Shown here in pieces: positions 61,733-64,000 of a stretch of 64,000 bases of DNA. The DNA lies in the NCBI GenBank assembly GCA_047975205.1, contig JBKEDC010000008.1:1-64000 (forward strand), read 5' to 3'. The stretch is from JBKEDC01 sp047975205 (GTDB taxonomy: Bacteria > Bacteroidota > Bacteroidia > Bacteroidales > Prolixibacteraceae). The position numbers were made by a program, and so were the translations under genes. The notes beneath the pieces were generated by a model. That model was not told where the DNA came from. It saw only the letters and a list, made by a program, of their open reading frames with translations, and searched no databases. How positions within the stretch are numbered: position 1 is the stretch's first letter; every line of letters begins with the position of its first letter.

Positions 61733-61740
61733 CAAATATG
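61733..61740 (-). promoter_or_regulatory. Probable leu operon -7 element (CATATTTG, minus strand)
   Basis: A seven-of-eight match to TAnnTTTG reading leftward, 18 bp before the leader-peptide ATG at 61714. The -33 region is not clear. Confidence 0.4.
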
Positions 61741-62130
61741 ATAATTTAATTTAGAAACGAAAACATATTCCGATATTTTTAAGAAAATTAAAAGTAAAAA
61801 TAACACAAGCTACACATTATCGTTCATTTTAATGATTCTGCCGGGAATAGTATGAGCTATAAACTAAATCTGGGCAAAATGCGCCCATTTATTCAGCACC
61901 TATCATCGGCAATAGAGCTAATTCAAGCTATTCTTTTATGATAAAAATCATAAATCCCATAAATTTCATATATACTCGGAAAAGTATAGCAATAAAAAAC
62001 GTTCTTGCAAGCTATTCTTTACAGTGAAAAGCCCTAACCAGCCCTAATTCACTTGAAACGCAAGAAGGAATGCCCGATAAAAAGCTGAAAACCGCCATTT
62101 TTAGTAGTTTTGCAGCTTAAATTTTAATTC
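61741..62130. other. Divergent intergenic region, leu operon / U32 peptidase
   Basis: This is a 390-bp AT-rich gap. It holds the -7 element TAGTTTTG at 62105-62112 for the plus-strand gene. AGCCCTAA occurs twice in close succession near 62033-62049. Nothing else is recognised. Confidence 0.45.
62105..62112 (+). promoter_or_regulatory. U32 peptidase -7 element (TAGTTTTG)
   Basis: A full TAnnTTTG match 18 bp before the ATG at 62131. Confidence 0.55.
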
Positions 62131-64000
62131 ATGCCTTCAAATTTTCATTCCGAACTTTTACTTCCCGTCGGAAGTGTAGATTCTTTCAGAGCTGCCATTA
62201 AAGGAGGTGCCGATGCCATTTATTTAGGGTTAAAGCAATTTAACGCTCGTATTCGTGCTGCCAATTTCAACAATGAACAGTTAGCTGCCATTATTGCCGA
62301 AGCACACCGGCACGACGTGAAAATATACATCACGCTCAACACCGTAATTAAAAATAAAGAGCTGCCTCAACTGCTTGATTTTTTAGCCACTTTAGAAGCT
62401 AACCAAGTTGATGCCGTCATTATTCAAGATTGGGGCGTTTATTGGTTGGCAAAGAAACATTTCCCAAAATTGGCTTTACATGCCAGCACACAAATGGCAA
62501 ACCATAATTCCATCGGGGTAGAACACGCTGCTCAAGCAGGATTCGAACGTTGCGTTTTGGCTCGTGAGCTAACTATGCCTGAATTAGAAGAAGTGGCAAA
62601 AAAAGCAAGCTGCGAATTGGAAGTTTTTGTGCATGGAGCTCTTTGCTATTCGTTTTCGGGTATGTGCTTTTTCAGCAGCTTTATTGGCGGACGAGGAGCC
62701 AATCGAGGCATGTGCAGTCAGGCCTGCCGAATGAATTATTTCGATAAGAGCAAGAGGCTTTTACCTTTTAACCTGAAAGACAATCAGCAGTTGCAACACA
62801 TTTTAAAATTGCAGGAAATAGGCATACATTCGCTAAAGGTTGAAGGACGCATGAAATCGGCGGAATATGTGTATCGGGTGGCTCAGGCTTACCGCTCAAC
62901 CTTAGACGGCAAAGATATAGAAGAAGCAGAAAACAAATTGCAGCATGATTTTGCCCGAGCCAAAACATCTTATTTCTTAGGAAGCGATTTAAGTTCGGCT
63001 ATTGCTCCTAATTCCAATACCGGCATTTGCTTAGGCAGGGTGCAAACAAGCTCGCACCAAGAAATTTGTTTCAACAGCAGCGAAATCCTTCGAGAAGGCG
63101 ATCGTCTGCGCATACAGAAGCGCAAAAGCAAACAGACTTTCAATGTTAAGGCAGAAAACTTGAAGCAACAAGGCAATGAGGTTCATATTAACAATAACTG
63201 TGAAGAAAATATAGCTAATGGCGATCAAGTGTTTTGGATCGGACGCAAAGAAGAGAGTTTCCCCTCACGCTTAATGAAGATAAAGCCGATCATTCAGCAG
63301 CTTACGCCTAAACAACGACATCAGATTTTAAGCTCGTGGCAGAAGAAAGCTTCGGCAACAACTGAAATTCACATGCGCATCGACGATCTGCAATGGCTGG
63401 AATTTATCCGCCCCGAAGAGCTGAGCAGCTTGGTGCTATCTTTGGATAAACGCGATTGGCAGAACTTTAATTATGAACGCAAATTCATTCAAAAACACTG
63501 TAATAAGATTGCACTTGAGTTGCCGAAATTCATAGCTGAAGGAGCCATAACGGCTTGGCAAGAAATTATCAACACTGCTCATAGCAAGGGTATTCGTCAT
63601 TTTGTGTTGAGCCATTTATCGCAAAAGTTGCTTATTCCTGTCGATTGCCAAATCACATGCAATGAGCAAGTATATGTGTTCAATGATGCCGCTGCCGATT
63701 TTCTTTCCACACAAGTAGATAACTTCAGCTACCCTATTGAAAATGATTGGCAAAACCTTTCCGGCTTAAAAAGCAAACAAGGCATCTGCTACCTGCACAC
63801 CATGCCCGAGCTTTTTTATTCGCGTATGCCTATCAAAATAAAAGAAAGCAACTTTACCGACAGTTTTGGAAACAATTATCGCACCTGCGTGAGAGATGGC
63901 ATGACTATCGTCATTCCCGATAAGCCGGTTAACCTCATGCAGCATCGTAAAAAATTGGAAGATGCCGGATTTTATCGATTCATGTTCGATTTAAAACATC
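62131..64000 (+). CDS. U32 family peptidase (runs off the window)
   Basis: An open frame of 623 codons from ATG 62131 (MPSNFHSELLLPVGSVDSF) continues past the window end. The U32 core is clear: VGSVDSFRAAIKGGADAIYLGL near the start, and the signature ELEVFVHGALCYSFSGMCFFS with GRGANRGMCSQACRMNYF around residues 165-205. The later part, with internal cysteines and PVNLMQHRKKLEDAGFYRF near the cut, fits the DUF3656-containing long form. U32 proteins include collagenase-like PrtC and RNA-modification factors (RlhA, TrhP), so hydroxylation of RNA is possible instead of proteolysis. Confidence 0.92.
   Translation, partial: MPSNFHSELLLPVGSVDSFRAAIKGGADAIYLGLKQFNARIRAANFNNEQLAAIIAEAHRHDVKIYITLNTVIKNKELPQLLDFLATLEANQVDAVIIQDWGVYWLAKKHFPKLALHASTQMANHNSIGVEHAAQAGFERCVLARELTMPELEEVAKKASCELEVFVHGALCYSFSGMCFFSSFIGGRGANRGMCSQACRMNYFDKSKRLLPFNLKDNQQLQHILKLQEIGIHSLKVEGRMKSAEYVYRVAQAYRSTLDGKDIEEAENKLQHDFARAKTSYFLGSDLSSAIAPNSNTGICLGRVQTSSHQEICFNSSEILREGDRLRIQKRKSKQTFNVKAENLKQQGNEVHINNNCEENIANGDQVFWIGRKEESFPSRLMKIKPIIQQLTPKQRHQILSSWQKKASATTEIHMRIDDLQWLEFIRPEELSSLVLSLDKRDWQNFNYERKFIQKHCNKIALELPKFIAEGAITAWQEIINTAHSKGIRHFVLSHLSQKLLIPVDCQITCNEQVYVFNDAAADFLSTQVDNFSYPIENDWQNLSGLKSKQGICYLHTMPELFYSRMPIKIKESNFTDSFGNNYRTCVRDGMTIVIPDKPVNLMQHRKKLEDAGFYRFMFDLKH

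Overview
The window looks like chromosomal DNA of a member of the order Bacteroidales (phylum Bacteroidota). It is AT-rich and ribosome binding sites are inconspicuous. At least sixteen genes are preceded by the TAnnTTTG element of the Bacteroidota primary sigma factor. Gene content agrees: purH followed by a mreB-mreC-mreD-mrdA-rodA shape operon, LL-diaminopimelate aminotransferase (dapL), a fused ribBA, DUF6261 and DUF5522 proteins, a Bacteroidales-type AMP nucleosidase, and a lipoprotein with an acidic stretch after the lipid-bearing cysteine. The genus cannot be told from the sequence alone.

Layout. 1-4.8 kb: a cut-off secreted protein, a secreted four-helix-bundle-like protein, a protein of three tandem STAS/SpoIIAA-like repeats, and a large surface-type lipoprotein. 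5-12.8 kb: purH, the rod-shape/elongasome operon, and a DUF5522 protein. 12.9-18 kb: a START-like protein and a polysaccharide flippase (minus strand), then an LptF/G-type permease and ribBA (plus strand). 18-26 kb: a LexA-like S24 regulator, mfd, a small lysine-rich ORF beside alternative hairpins, two single-domain relatives of the three-repeat protein, an amidase overlapping a membrane protein that resembles a phage lysis pair, and a DUF6261 protein. 26-45 kb: tRNA(CAU), DUF805, cysK, a LuxR-type regulator, a glycosyltransferase, an inositol-phosphatase-like protein, YitT, a cytoplasmic GH16-fold protein without the catalytic nucleophile, a long-chain acyl-CoA ligase, dapL, a CLC transporter of probable fluoride type, DUF2147, AMP nucleosidase, an HsdR_N-like protein, trkH-trkA and fba. 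45-50 kb: the accessory patch, with a DUF3883 nuclease-like gene, a decayed IS1182-type element and broken gene remnants. 50-54.9 kb: two tandem sodium-dependent transporters, a four-repeat helix-hairpin-helix membrane protein and a secreted beta-rich protein. 55-61.7 kb: a leuA-leuC-leuD-cimA/leuA2-leuB operon on the minus strand. 62 kb to the end: a U32 peptidase.

The strongest regulatory signal is the leader of the leu operon. It encodes a 22-residue peptide in which 11 residues are Ile or Leu. This is followed by a segment able to pair with the 5' arm of a rho-independent terminator placed just before leuA. That is the textbook layout of ribosome-mediated attenuation. The mixed Ile/Leu content fits an operon whose second synthase makes citramalate for isoleucine while sharing LeuC, LeuD and LeuB with the leucine pathway. 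No CRISPR array, rRNA or intact prophage was seen.
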